From Sambucus nigra (taxonomy: Eukaryota > Streptophyta > Magnoliopsida > Dipsacales > Adoxaceae), in assembly GCA_949130495.1 (NCBI GenBank), contig OX422221.1, positions 145,609,405 through 145,673,404 of the forward strand: a DNA stretch of 64,000 bases. Direction: 5' to 3'. Positions within the stretch are counted from its first letter, which is position 1. Each line of letters begins with the position of its first letter. Below, piece after piece: positions 32,750-44,340 of this stretch. The notes under the pieces were generated by a model. It was not told where the DNA came from and ran no database searches. It worked only from the letters and a program-made list of their open reading frames with translations. The position numbers were made by a program, and so were the translations under genes.

Positions 32750-33403
32750 TCAATTAGCAACCTCGGATGGTCCCTTGTCCTTGTCAGCATCAGCGGGGGC
32801 ATTACCCTCTGCAGGGACGTCCTCTGTCCTCTCGACCAACAGAGCGTCAGTAGAGGTCACCCGAGAGACAGGGTTGGTGCCTTCAACAATTGGGGCTGGG
32901 TCCTCATCTACGACTGGCTTTGTCCCTGGGTCATGCTCGTCAAAGAGGGGGGATGCAACGTCCACCCCAACAGCCACGAGAGCCTTATTCCACCCTTTCT
33001 TGAAGTTCAGACGGCTGATATAGCCTATCTGAACCTCAGCGTCCTCATACGCAGCAGCCCAGCCAGAGTTGTACGAATCTTCCTTAAGAGTGGCCGCCTG
33101 GGATTTCTCCGCCTCCAGCTGCTCGGCCAGAACCCTGTTCTTCTCTGCAAGGTCTAGCTTGCTCGAGCACACCAGGTCGTACGCCTTCCTCAGCTCGCCA
33201 AGCTCCCTGACAGCGTCATCTCTCTCACGAGCAGAATTAGCAAGGGCCGAGGCAGATGAAGCTCGAGATGCATCAGCAGCCTTCAGATCGGCCTCCAGCT
33301 GAGAACCCCTGGCTACCAGAGTAGACTTCTGCTGCTCCAGCTCACCGTTCCTTCTCACCAGCTCGTCGCGAGAGCGATAGAGCACAGCGAAGTCGGTCAC
33401 AAA
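32750..33403 (-). CDS. Tat-1 antisense gene, exon 3 (coiled coil)
   Basis: The acceptor TTTTTTACAG ends at 33,404 after an 82-nt intron, and phase 0 joining gives FVTDFAVLYRSRDELVRRNG. Predominantly heptad-like: RNGELEQQKSTLVARGSQLE, ELRKAYDLVCSSKLDLAEKN. It ends at TGA 32,752-32,750. Alternatively, a weak donor GTTGCT at about 32,761 would join exon 4 in phase 0. Confidence 0.55.
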   Translation of the reverse strand, partial: FVTDFAVLYRSRDELVRRNGELEQQKSTLVARGSQLEADLKAADASRASSASALANSARERDDAVRELGELRKAYDLVCSSKLDLAEKNRVLAEQLEAEKSQAATLKEDSYNSGWAAAYEDAEVQIGYISRLNFKKGWNKALVAVGVDVASPLFDEHDPGTKPVVDEDPAPIVEGTNPVSRVTSTDALLVERTEDVPAEGNAPADADKDKGPSEVAN

Positions 33404-33485
33404 CTGTAAAAAACAAGGAAAGGATCAGAAAGAAGAGACCATCAAAACTGGTTAAAAGAAATGTAGAATTAGAAGAGAACTTTAC

Positions 33486-33759
33486 TAAGGCGAGCCTCTG
33501 GCTAGCCTGCAGAGCCAACTGATCGGACCCCAATGACCTTTCGCGATCTGCAGGGAGAACTGCTCTCTCGAGCAGCGTAGGGGCAAGCTGAGGAGAGGCG
33601 GCCACCGAAGCCCCCTCGGGTAAAGCAGACACTGGGACCAGGGCTTGACCCGTCTTGGTCCTCGATTCCACCCTCCTCCTCTCCTACTCTTTTTCTCTCT
33701 CTCTTCTCTTTCTCTCCTCCACTTTCTTTTTCTCCTCCACTTTCTTCCTCTCCTCCTCC

Positions 33760-33790
<31 letters not shown>

Positions 33791-34313
33791 ACCTGCTCCT
33801 CCTCTCTCCTCTTCTTCTCTTGCTCCTGAGAAGAAGGCCGGGAACTAGTAGCTATGTACCCAGAGGCAGTCTTCGTTTTCTTGGACCTCTGTGCGAGGAG
33901 CACATCATCATCATCGTTATCTCTGATCAAATTCTTCCTGGGAGGCATCTCTTCAGAAGAACTGATGGTAGTGCTCGACGAGTCTTGAGCCTCAGAATCT
34001 CCTTCAGAAGAACTGCTACTGCCAGCACTTCCTGCACCCAAATTACTCACAACGCCTGCAGGTTCACTCTCTGAGCTGCTCTCTTCTTCGTCCAACTGGA
34101 TGGGCTCAGCCGAAGTCTCTACGAAAGAATCAAAGTCTGGAACACTATCCACAGGTCGAGCTATGAAGCTAGAGCCTGTGTTCTTGCATTCAAGCAAAAA
34201 AGAAGCAACCCTAGGATGCTCGCCGTCAACCAAAGGCTCCCTAATATTCCAAGCTTTCACCAGCTCTGAGATACGGACCTCGCTGAGAGCAGGATCCAAA
34301 TTCTTTATCCTCG
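33486..34313 (-). CDS. Tat-1 antisense gene, exon 2 (acidic and charged linker)
   Basis: Continues after acceptor CAG at 34,314 with RIKNLDPALSEV. It encodes Ser/Glu/Asp-rich acidic stretches, a basic patch (QRSKKTKTA) and Glu/Arg runs over a (CT)n microsatellite on the plus strand at about 33,770-33,790. The frame changes between about 33,687 and 33,671 inside a purine-rich run, after which RTKTGQALVPVSALPEG follows. It ends at donor GTAAAG (33,485). The frame change suggests a slipped repeat and a broken copy. Confidence 0.55.
33766..33793. repeat. (CT)n microsatellite in antisense exon 2
   Basis: Alternating CT on the plus strand encodes Arg-Glu repeats of the antisense protein. Length change here would alter the frame. 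Confidence 0.85.
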
Positions 34314-34388
34314 CTGTGAAAGAAAAAGCAAAGAGAGGTTAGAAAAATCACAAGTCAGCAAAGATTGAAGCGATAATATAACATCTAC

Positions 34389-34905
34389 CTATATATTCTT
34401 CCCCATAAAAGGGAACAACGAACCTCTCAGACCTCGACCCTTCAGAATGGGGGGAGAATTGCCAATTCCTAACAAGAAAACCTTCTTGCCAGTAGTCCTT
34501 ATGGGAATCAGGTAGATTTACTACCAATACCCTATCAGGACTCCTAGCCTTAAGGTACAAAACACCTGAACTCGTACGAGAAAAGGAGTAACAAAAGCAG
34601 ATCTCGGCAAGCCCTAACCTTGTGCCGTATAATTGATTTATCCTATGCACGCCGTTCACTATTTTCCATACGTTGGGCGAACATTGTGCAGACACAATAC
34701 TAAAATAGCTAAAAAAATGAAGAAACAGATCGTTAGGGGGAAAGGTAAGTCCCCCCTGGGAGAGCAACAAAACGTGAATCCAATGCGCATCCTCTATATC
34801 CCTAACGTTCCTAGGAGGCGAGGCGCAACACTCAATCTCTACACACTCAGGAACGTTATAGAATTTTCTAAACTCGATGACTGACCTATTCCCAATCTTC
34901 GCCAT
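34389..34905 (-). CDS. Tat-1 antisense gene, exon 1 (gypsy-type transposon domain)
   Basis: The ATG at 34,905 starts MAKIGNRSVIEFRKFYNVPE. The block GGLTFPPNDLFLHFFSYFSI, SAQCSPNVWKIVNGVH and later LPDSHKDYWQEGFLVRNWQF resembles the family named putative gypsy type transposon (Transposase_28, PF04195), recurrent in the 3' region of Tat-like elements. The frame ends in a donor GTAGAT at 34,388, and joining to 34,313 keeps the frame. The intron of 75 nt ends in TTTCACAG. The role is unknown; family membership is judged by eye. Confidence 0.65.
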
Positions 34906-35253
34906 TGGAAAAACACAAGAAAAACTATAAACTCAAGATAAAATGAAAAGGGCACGAGAGACTTACAAGACAGAAGATCAGATCAAATGGCGAAGAAGCA
35001 ACGAGAGTAGAGATCGAAAACAGAAGGTACAAAGCGTAAGAGTTCTCAGAAGATAGAAGATTGCTGGAAAAGCTGAAGCGACGAAGAGAAAATGTGTCTT
35101 ATTCCAACGAGCCTTCAAGTCTAATCATAGCGCACGGATAGTGAAGCGGGTGCCGCCAAAGCAACTTCACAGTTTTTAAAGACATCAACCATAATAGCTG
35201 ATTATTTAAATTCATTGGATCTGTAAAAATGGCCCAACAAATTTAGGGGCAAT
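34906..35253 (-). promoter_or_regulatory. Putative promoter region of the antisense gene, and Tat-1 polypurine zone
   Basis: About 350 bp between the antisense ATG and the 3' LTR. No clear TATA box is seen; the adjacent LTR could supply promoter activity. The element-sense polypurine tract before the 3' LTR is the short AGGGGCAA at about 35,245-35,252. Confidence 0.35.
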
Positions 35254-35672
35254 TGTGGGTACCCTGAATTTAGCATCATAGGCCTGGACGAGTAGCCTCT
35301 CCGTAGCGGCCCAAAGCCCAGGCCCATCACCTCTTGTATTGATCCGATTAACCCACGATTCCATGAAGAGAAGTTGTGGGGGAACGCGATCCCATGTGGG
35401 GAAGATGGCTAATAAGGAGGAACCCATCACCCCCACTACTCCAACATATACATGTATAAATTAAACCCTAAGTCCGGGGTAAAGGACAAGCTGTATTCTC
35501 TGTACTTATTCTTCATAATATAGAGAAATAACACTGACTGCACCATCATGGACGTAGGCACATCTTTGCTGAACCACGTACACCTGTTGTTGTGTGATCT
35601 GCATTTTATTTATCTTCTCTTGGTCATTGCCTCTTTGATATTTATTTGTGTTGCAAAATAATTATCACCACA
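35254..35672 (+). repeat. Tat-1 3' LTR
   Basis: 419 bp with the same ends as the 5' LTR. Nine substitutions by direct reading, no indels. Followed by the ATATT duplication. Confidence 0.93.
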
Positions 35673-35677
35673 ATATT

Positions 35678-36431
35678 GTATCATATCTTCTAATCTCTAC
35701 TCTTTATTATTAATATTGCACATAATTTATTTTCATAGAAAAATGGTTTATCCATAAATTCCAAAAGTGGGATTTCCATTTCACACTTTCATTTTTAGAA
35801 CACATATTCTCTACACACACATAAGAGAAGTCCCACATTTGGATTTATGGGTTGAACCCCACCTCTATGTTATTTTAGAACTATGTGGACTTTGAGGCCC
35901 CTTGGCTATAGGCGTCTTGGGACAATCCCGACATTCGAGTCCTCCCTTTTCACGACTATATATATCTTTTATATCTTATTATATATTTTTTGTGAGTTTT
36001 ACACTCCTACATACTTGTATCTTTCCCGACGTGCACATTCACTCTTTCATAGTTATTTGTAGTTCGACGAGCACTTACATTATATATTATTGTTATCACT
36101 ATTTGGGGGAACACTCCTACGAATAAATTTGCTTCGTCCCTTCCATGATGCGAGTTGGATGATTCCATTCCCCATCACTTATATTATACACATGTACACA
36201 CACATCACATAGTCTAAAAAAAGATTATTAACATTATCCCATGAGCGATCGAAAGGGAGGAATGGGAGCCTAACACCTTCCCATTTCGTAGCATAGTCTT
36301 CGAACCTTCTAACTATTTGGTTTTGCATGCACCAGTTTGATCTTGATGTCGTTCTCTTGAGGAGACAATATTCTTTTGCTTGTTTTATGCAAATTAGGGT
36401 GTCGATTCTATTTCTTCCTATTGCCGCCACA
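35678..36431 (+). mobile_element. Proposed Tat-2 5' LTR, distal part
   Basis: Continuation of the sequence interrupted by Tat-1. A CA at 36,430-36,431 is a possible LTR end, which would give a total LTR of about 2.13 kb without the insertion. The following TTTGACTACGG or the later ATGGCCACAGTGGAG (about 36,485) could be a decayed PBS, but neither is convincing. Confidence 0.3.
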
Positions 36432-39400
36432 TTTGACTACGGTTGACACCTGTATCTGCGCGCACCAGAGGGAATCTGACCCGGGATGGCCACAGTGGAG
36501 AAACTATTGGGGACTTTTTTAAGAGGACTAGACTCTATTTCTACATGGGTGTTATTCTTTGCTCTCTGATTAGTCATAAATTCTTCGTAATTATCCCATT
36601 AATTTAGAGGCTTTTATCATCTTGTGCAGTGTAAACCGAGTTGATTTACCTCATATTATTTATACTGAACTTCTCTATGTAGTGCATCAAGTTTCGTGTA
36701 TTTCTCATACATTTTGCACGTATTTTACACAATTGGAGAAAAGAGAAAACTTAAACTCAAGAAAATTACAAGTGAAGGAAAGTTAAAGGCTAAAATAGTA
36801 ATTTGACACCAAGAGTTCAGAAACGGAACCTGAAGGGAAGTTGAAGACCTTGAGTCCATGAGCATGTACAAAGAAACGACATCCAAATTCGAGTCTTGGG
36901 AAAAAAATTACGAAGAGTCAAAGTTGAGAAGAAATCCAGGAGAAAAAGGAAGAAAAAAAATAAAAAAGGACCGAATCGAACCGATGGATATATCACCGGA
37001 TTGGTCCACTGAACTGGATTCACCAAACTGAATCGATGGAAAAGCATCTGGACCGATCCCCTGTTCTATTTTGAACCGGACCGGTTCACCTATTAAAAAA
37101 GGAGACACCGAATCGGTCCGACTGATGGAATTCTGATTTTTATTTTCTCTTAAAAAGAGTTTTGCATGACTCAAACACTCTAATTAATGTGATGTACTTA
37201 TTACTTTGTAATACCAGACATTATAGAGCTTATTTTTAGTTAGTTTTGAGAGGGTTTAGAATCCAAGAAGTGTAGGATTCATATTGTTCAAGAATTTGTT
37301 CATGTTTTTGCATTAATTCAAGGATTCTGTTCATTCCAAGTAATTTCTTCTTTATTGCTTTCAATTACTTTCATATTTGCTGTAGGTAATTCATTCTTCT
37401 TAGTTAGAATCCTTCCTTACATGTTTAATTTTAATTTTCAAGCAATTATGATTTCATGCATCATAGAATCCTTGGTTAATTATAGTTTTGTCATGTATAG
37501 CTAGATTTCTAAAGGTTGGGATGCATGAACCCAACCCGATGTGGTTTACATGGAAATAAAAGTAATTCACTAAATTAAATAAATGATTGAATCATGTTAA
37601 GTATTTGTTGCAACCATTGTAGGGCTTTTAACCTCGTTTTTCCTAGGTAACCGGGGTATATAAGAGTGCGACACGCGTGTCAGCTATGTTGACACCGCTT
37701 TGTTTATATTATTCATAATGTATGATGCAAGTTTGTACCCTCATATATGTAATGCTTGAAATTAATAAAGTCTGGATTTGATTAATTATTTAATTTATAA
37801 TTGCTTTTATACTTTCTTAACATACTAGGGTTCGAGGGATTGTAGTCCAACCTAGTTGTCTCATTCATATTTAGTCAGCACAGTTAGTTTACTCTTGCAT
37901 ATGTAGTTTAATTATTAATTTCATTACTTTGCATTTAGTGAGTATATATAAAATTCCAAAAATCCATCACCTTTTCTTTTCCTTTTTTGGAGTCTTCTTA
38001 GGACTAATCATCTTATCTATCGTCATCACATTCTACGTCTTACCGAGTTTATTACTTATACGATCGGTTTGCACTTGAACCGTAATTAATACGCACTAGA
38101 GACACATTTTCAGTCGCGTCACTCTTCTACTTTTTTACATATGTGCATAAACTCCCATTTGTATGTTCCATTTTCTCATTTTCTTACTTTTTGTAAGCCT
38201 ATCTCATATTTATCTCTACCATGCTCTCTCTTCATGTATATATAACTTTTCACTCATTTGTACATGCTCACTTCACACACTTGTATATATTCTCCATGCT
38301 CGCTTCACGCACTTACACTTGTATATAGTTTCGTCTCTACGTACATGATCCACACACCATTTGTAGAATATAAATTCTTAGCTTTACTAGTACAAATCCA
38401 CACTTCTCTTATTTGCATACATCTCCATGCTCACTTACACATCTCACACACCACTTGTAGATAATCCATGCTTAGGCTCACTAGCACACACACTCACTTA
38501 TATATGTTCACATGATCACCCATACTACTCCCATGTCACTCTCTTACCTTACATATCTCACTCACTTTTATATTCACATGTTTCCCTATCACCACTCTTA
38601 GTGTAGTCTTCATGCTCCATGATAGATTTACTTTTCATAATATTTGTATACTCTCCCTAATTAGTGTTAGTACTCCCCTTACTTAGCATGCAAATAAAAA
38701 AATCTCTCTATAAGATACTAATTAAGACTAGTGCATCTTTTCACACTACATGACCAAAGCAAGATAATATTAATCAAAATTTTATCCTATACTGGGCGTC
38801 ACTTCGTGATGGGTGTCGGCTTCGACGGGGCACGATCAACCTAAGCAATATGATTCTCACCTTCCATTGGCCTCATACCTTCGACATATATCGAATGGTC
38901 CCCTCCCTACCGCATCGTACCACTTGATCGAACTCACAACGAGAGGTATGTAGTAGGGAACTCGTTCACGTGCGTTGAGTATATTGAATTCTCTCTCACA
39001 CGTATCATCCCCACAAGGTATATCGTGAGGAAATTCACATTCACTCAGGTATATCAAATGGCTTGTCCACACATATCGATGAATGATTGCCCTTATAAGC
39101 AAGAGGTATATCGTGGAAGTCATACCAAAGGGGGGAACCTTTCCGCTAACCCACCAAATGCATAAACCTCATATAGGCGTTAGCCTTAGGGAACTCATAA
39201 TTAGTTTGCTGATTATCATAGGAAACTCCGTAGAAATTCCTGATCTAACATACCGCCCGAATTCTCGTGCTATTTCGCCATTTTTAAAATAGGACTCTAT
39301 CTATGAGCCTGAAAATAAGTCAAACCGTCTTATATTTTTAAACCCTATTTTCCCCAGGCTCGGGTCCTATCCAACATTTTTCTTGCAATTAGGCAAACAT

Positions 39401-39940
39401 AATACAACTAAAAACCTAATAATGATAATAACCATGATGAGATTCCTCTCTTTTTCCCTCATTTTCAAGAACCAAAAATACCTAAATCATTTTTCTCTTT
39501 TTCCAAAATACCAAAAATTTCCCTTTTTCTTCCAAAAATAAACCTAAAATACTTTTTTTGCTCTCAGGTCGATCGCATACCCGACTTTGTCCTAGGTCCC
39601 TATTGGGTTCGAGTCAAACTGCCCTGAAGCTTCACTGCTTCTTATAGTACTTCAACTGAATTTGGGATCTACCTCCGCAAGCTACCCATGGAGAGTATAG
39701 ATTAAGCACCGAATGTCCAGCCAGATCTGATGGCTAACCTAGTCTAACTCAATGCCAAAATTGAACTTCAAATCGATGTCCAAGAGATGCAGTGGCATCG
39801 AGCCCAGACTTTACAAGCTCATGAATCTGAGATCCTCTTTCCTCGTTTTATGGGTTCACCTACCCCCGAGTCTATTTAGGTCCCATAAGAATACCCGATT
39901 GTCCTACGTGCCCCGCTTATAAACGGGCTGCCACATTCTA
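36432..39940 (+). other. Long Tat-2 leader region
   Basis: About 3.5 kb between the proposed LTR and the first gag debris, consistent with the long 5' leaders of Tat/Ogre elements. It contains a cluster of CCGGT/ACCGA motifs at about 36,965-37,095, a C/T-rich degenerate repeat with CACTTG-TATAT and CATGCTC at about 38,160-38,560, and repeated GGTATATCG motifs at about 38,880-39,120. No protein is recognised; other inserted fragments may be hidden here. Confidence 0.35.
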
Positions 39941-40960
39941 ATCTACCAATTTCGAACCTTACCCAGCTAGGGGCTAATCCGCCACTTGTCATGGATCCCA
40001 AAGAAGAGGAACTAAATAAGGTCAAGAAAGATCTCAAACTACTGTCAAAGAAGTTCGGTCAAGTCAAGTTATCCGTAAACTACATGAACTATACCCACGT
40101 CTCCCTACCCTAACGCGAGACTGCCAAAGAATTTCAAGATGGATATCGAGAAGTTTAAGGACAACGTACCCCCAATTATGCACCGACAAAGCTATCACTG
40201 AGCCATAACACTTCTTATTTCCTTCAAGGAGATAATGTCTCAGATCTTTCTTCCAACTTTGAAAGAAAGTTCCCTCCAATGGTTCTTATCTCTTGAAGAA
40301 TCCATAATTCATAGCTGGGAAGATATAGCTCGGGAATTTATGTCTTAGTGAAAATATAATGAAGAGTTAGAGTTCACAAGGACAGACCTAGAGTTGCTCA
40401 AGCAGAACCCCTGGGGTTTCAGTCAGTAGCTTTATTAGAAGGTGAAGAGAAACTGCATTATGACCAACAGGCCCTTAGAGGAGGAAAAGTGAGCATTGTG
40501 AAGAAGAATTTCCTACCTCATGTGCGAGCATCCATGGGAGGATAGTACTATCCTCACTTTTGAGCCCTTCGAGAGGCTGGTGTAGAAATAAAAAAAGGTA
40601 TCAACAAAGTGGAGTCTGAACCAAAGAAGTTGACTAGACAGTTTACATTGAAGAAGTGTGAGAATCCCGTTAATACTTCAGTCTCAACCATCAATAACAT
40701 ATCACAACTAGCTACCTTTTGTGCACCAAAAAGCTACCCCAATCCTGCCAGAAAAGATTACACTAAACTCCGTTATCCCCTGTCAAAAGTCTACCAAGCC
40801 CTGCTTGTCTGAAATCTCATCAAACCATTGGAACCTCGACCATTACCAAACCCACTCCCTAAAAATTTCAAACACGATGCCTGTTGTGACTTTCGCTAAG
40901 TTGCAGGCCATACCACTGACCAATGCTTCCATTACATAAATGTGATCTAAGTCCTGATAG
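39941..40960 (+). pseudogene. gag: Tat-2 gag remnant
   Basis: Broken frames: MDPKEEELNKVKKDLKLLSK at 39,990 ff.; a capsid-like segment around 40,120-40,420 (shape F-K-M-DIE-FK, SLQWFLSLEESIIHSWEDIA, FTRTDLELLKQNPWGF); and LSKVYQALLV with LPNPLPKNFKHDACCDF at about 40,780-40,890, a decayed zinc-knuckle lead. Many stops and frameshifts. It is on the same strand and in the same order as a Tat gag. Confidence 0.6.
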
Positions 40961-41037
40961 ATCAGGGTATCATCGCCTACCTAGCTAATCCTAAGCCCAA
41001 CACCACTCAAAACCCTCTTTCGGCACATGGAACCAAA

Positions 41038-41529
41038 ATGACTGCCATCTTCCTAAAAAATAACCCTGAGTTTTACCCTTCTACCCAAATTGTGGCTGTC
41101 AAAGCACCCATCGTCCCCACAATCTCACCCAAACCTCTTAAAGTTTACACGTCCTTTCTCTTGCACACTGTATGCTTTACTGATCAATCTCTATCACTTC
41201 TTACAAGAGCTTGTATTATCGTCCACACCCGATCAGAGGGGGGAGGCATGGAATTAGCTGCTATGCTAGACCAAGTCCAAAAGTTTCGGCTGAAATTGTC
41301 TGTCGATATGTCCATCAACTACCAAAAATTTAGAGTCCTATTTATAGAAGCCCGAAAGTGGGTTCGAGAATCATATGAGTGGGTGGTACCCATTATGGAA
41401 GTCAGTCTAGATGATGTTATACAGAATATGACCGATATATTTTTCCAAACGAAGAAAATCTACATCGTCTCTGATCTGCTAACTACTTTGAAACTTCAAG
41501 GACGCCTTGTTCCTTCACTCCCCCGTTGA
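41038..41529 (+). pseudogene. Tat-2 gag-protease linker segment
   Basis: Open frame of about 163 codons (MTAIFLKNNPEFYP ... LQGRLVPSLPR) between gag and protease debris. No domain recognised. Its location and openness suggest it belongs to the element, but a chance frame is possible. Confidence 0.3.
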
Positions 41530-41766
41530 ATGGGAAGATCTATATGATGAGGCCATAGAGGCTATTAAATGCATTGATTACTATTAGTAGGAGGACATCC
41601 TCGTCAGCGGATGTGGGGATGACTTTGATAACTCAGATGATGAACCTAGTCATAAAGAAGCCAGTTTAGTTGCTAGCTTGTGTGGAGTAATATCTTTTGA
41701 GGATTTTGTAGGGGAAATTAACAAAGTGTTCATTTAACCATTTAGTTATTATTCTTCCCTGCCTAC

Positions 41767-42510
41767 ATGATCGATATAACTAGATCAAGGCAGTACTACA
41801 AAGATTCGATTCCCCATTTAACCAGAGTAGACAAAAGAAATGGAGTTGTCGAAGAGTTCCCAATGATAGAAATGACCATTAAAAAAATCAAAGACCTTTA
41901 TAATCTCAAGAAAAACCAAGCTAACATCACCGTGTGGGGACTCTTTATATCCTCTCAGCTGCACCAGAATGCCTTGATAAAGCTCCTCACTGGACCCATA
42001 GTTTCTCCATCTACCATAACTGAAGAAGCCATGAATATGGTTGAATCTTTAATCCTGAATACACTCCTCTATTTTTTCAAAGAAGAAATCTCAATGTTTG
42101 GACCTGATCATAACTATGCTCTCAACATCTCCATCAAAATATTAGGAAAGACAGTCCCACTATCATTTATTGATAATGGATATGCTCTCAATATATTTCC
42201 ACTCGGAACCTTTATTTGCTTAGGATTAAAAGTGAGTGATCTCACTCCTACATCTGTTGTCGTGTGCGTCTATGATAACACTCATCGATAAGTAATGGGC
42301 TTCATAAAACTCACACCAGGGGCTTGCCCTATCAATCCTCTAACAGCATTCCAAGCCATCGACATACCTGCTTACTTCAACCTACTCCTTAGTCGCCCTT
42401 GGCTCCACAACAACTGAGGAATGTCCTATTATCTACATCAGAAAGTAAAGTTCTTTGTCAAAGGTCAAGTTATCACCATCTTGGGCAACGATGACAGTTC
42501 AGACAGTGCC
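41767..42510 (+). pseudogene. pro: Tat-2 protease region
   Basis: Intact stretch 41,767-42,291 begins MIDITRSRQYY. It carries ITVWGLFISSQLHQNALIKL and ALNISIKILGKTVPLSFIDN, followed by GYALNIFPLG, the protease active-site region with D-N-G (third residue of the usual motif Gly, next Ser replaced by Tyr). After a TAA at 42,289 the same frame continues with PGACPINPLTAFQAIDIPAYFNLLLSRPWLH. This block order is typical of Tat-lineage proteins. Confidence 0.7.
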
Positions 42511-42659
42511 AACACCAATAATCCAATATTAGAAATTTATCATGGGACCAATGTATGCTCCTCTCCGATTTCAGAATTGATCCACTGCCCGTCCCAGTAG
42601 GAGATAACTTCAAAGATCAAGTCTTTCCAGATCACAACCCTCATGGCCATTTTAATGTA

Positions 42660-43010
42660 ATTTAGATGTTCAAGAACATGAATTTCATACCTGGAATGGG
42701 GCTAGGGCGATGCCAGTAAAGAATTCTTGAGCCCATAATCCTAAAATAATCCTTTCCCCCATGTGGCTTGGGCTACCAACCTTCACCACTTGAACTCAAA
42801 GAACTTCATCGAATGCGATTGAAAAGAAGCCTTGATAATGAAAAGACTATTTCAGGGGACTCTCTGAATGGAAGATTTATCAAGGAGGGTGAAGACTTCC
42901 CCTTTTGTGGATTCCCTGAACCGAGGTATGACCACGTTGATAATAAGATGAAATCGGGGCTGAAGATTTTCTTTCAAGATAAAAACACTTGGGATGAAGA
43001 CTAGAAACAT
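42660..43010 (+). pseudogene. Tat-2 G-patch-like segment after protease
   Basis: Broken frames give FKNMNFIPGMGLGRCQ, then PPCGLGYQPSPLELKELHRM up to about 43,004. This resembles the glycine-rich G-patch-like block that follows protease in some Tat elements. Confidence 0.5.
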
Positions 43011-43559
43011 GAAGTGGAACCTCTGATTGAGAAAACCATGGCAATAACTGAGAACTTAGAGGGAAGCGACTCCAAGGAATCCTTTGACCTGTCGATACGA
43101 GATGAGTTTCTGCATGATCCGCTTAAATGCTGTACCGTCAGATCAGTCTGCCCAAACCACAACTGCTGATATTACTCTCCTAAACTGGCATGCCATCCCA
43201 GTCCAGCCTATTCAAGCTCAGCCATACCTCGGTGTTTATTTTTTTCAAATCTTTGCACATGTTTTTGTTCCTCCTTATCCTTATGTAAATGTAATTGAGA
43301 CCTATTTTGATAAGGTTCTGAACGCTATTTTCCATTAAAATGAAATAAATGAGGATTTTTAGTATCTTGTTGTGCCTTACATTAATTTCATTGATTCTAA
43401 GCAAACTTTTGATGATGATGATTTTGTAAACGAATAATTCTTAAATGATCTCAATAAGGAAAATAATAAACAACATAATCACATTCAAACTAATGATAAT
43501 AAGACTGTTGCTATTAACCTCATATCTAGTAGCCATTAGCGCAAGATTAGGATAATGTC

Positions 43560-44340
43560 CACCCTTAACGAGCATAAGTGTGCGTAATTTGAAGAGGTTT
43601 TGAAAGAATTTATGGATGTCTTCGCATGACCTTATGATGACATGCCTGGTATTGACTCGAAAATAACTCAGTACAAGATCCCAACATTCCCAGATTGTAA
43701 AGTAAAATTTGAGTAAGCTCCGTACGAAATGGTCACTCAAAGTCAAAGAGGAAGTGGTCAAACAACTAAACATGGGTTTCATTCACGTGGTTGAATTCCC
43801 TACATGGCTTGCCAATATCGTCCCATGTCGAAGTCGGGAGGAAAATTCTGCATATGCATCGACTATTAGGATTTGAACAAAGCATCGCCGAAAGATGCTT
43901 ACCCAATACCAAACATAGACATGATCGTGGATAATATGGCCATCCACTCCCTCAAATCATTTGTCAAAGGATTTTTCAGTTACAATCAGATTAAGATGCA
44001 ACCTAATTACTAAGAGAAGACTGCCTTCATTACCCCCTTAAGAACTTTTTGCTACACCATTATGCCATTTGGGCTCAAGAATGGTGGGGCTACCTACCAA
44101 AGGGTTGCCATGGACATCCTTTACGACCTCATCCATAAACAAGTCGAGGTTCGTGTTGACGACATGGTCATTAAGTTCAATGCTCAGGAAGGTAATATTC
44201 TTACCCTCGGGAAGTTCTTCGAGAGACTGTGACAATACCAGATGCGGCTAAACCCATAAAAGTGTGTTTTTGGTGACACTAAAGATAAACGCTTAGGATT
44301 TATGGTTAGTGAGAAAGGAATTGAAGCGAACCTATCAAAC
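43560..44340 (+). pseudogene. pol: Tat-2 reverse transcriptase remnant
   Basis: Across several frames: FEEVLKEFMDVFA-PYDDMP, MGFIHVVEFPTWLANIVP, DLNKASPKDAYPIPNIDMIV, FFSYNQIKMQPNY, KTAFITPLRTFCYTIMPFGL with KNGGATYQR, and VEVRVDDMVIKFNAQEG as the catalytic box (VDD retained). LGFMVSEKGIEA follows. Stops and frameshifts are frequent, so it is non-functional and older than Tat-1. Confidence 0.82.

Larger units (their letters stand above)
25006..35672 (+). mobile_element. Tat-1: Tat-lineage Ty3/gypsy LTR retrotransposon, 10,667 bp
   Basis: Complete element with 419-bp LTRs, PBS, gag, protease, RT, two RNase H domains, integrase and an antisense spliced-looking gene before the 3' LTR. It is flanked by a perfect 5-bp ATATT duplication. 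The LTRs differ at 9 of 419 positions by my reading. The archaeal-type second RNase H between the first RNase H and integrase places it in the Tat group. The coding region is broken by in-frame stops (26,146; 29,457) and frameshifts (about 26,635; about 30,210), plus the stop at 27,705 that may be leaky. This copy should not be autonomous. It lies within the LTR of Tat-2. Confidence 0.92.

Noticed and set aside
36475..36520. Primer binding site for Tat-2 (ATGGCCACAGTGGAG...TTGGGGAC)
   Set aside because: Only loosely similar to PBS sequences of the lineage, and the LTR end is not fixed, so it is not annotated as a site.
36817..37174. Minus-strand frames of 76-88 codons
   Set aside because: No domain, and the stretch is part of the proposed Tat-2 leader with ACCGG-type repeats.
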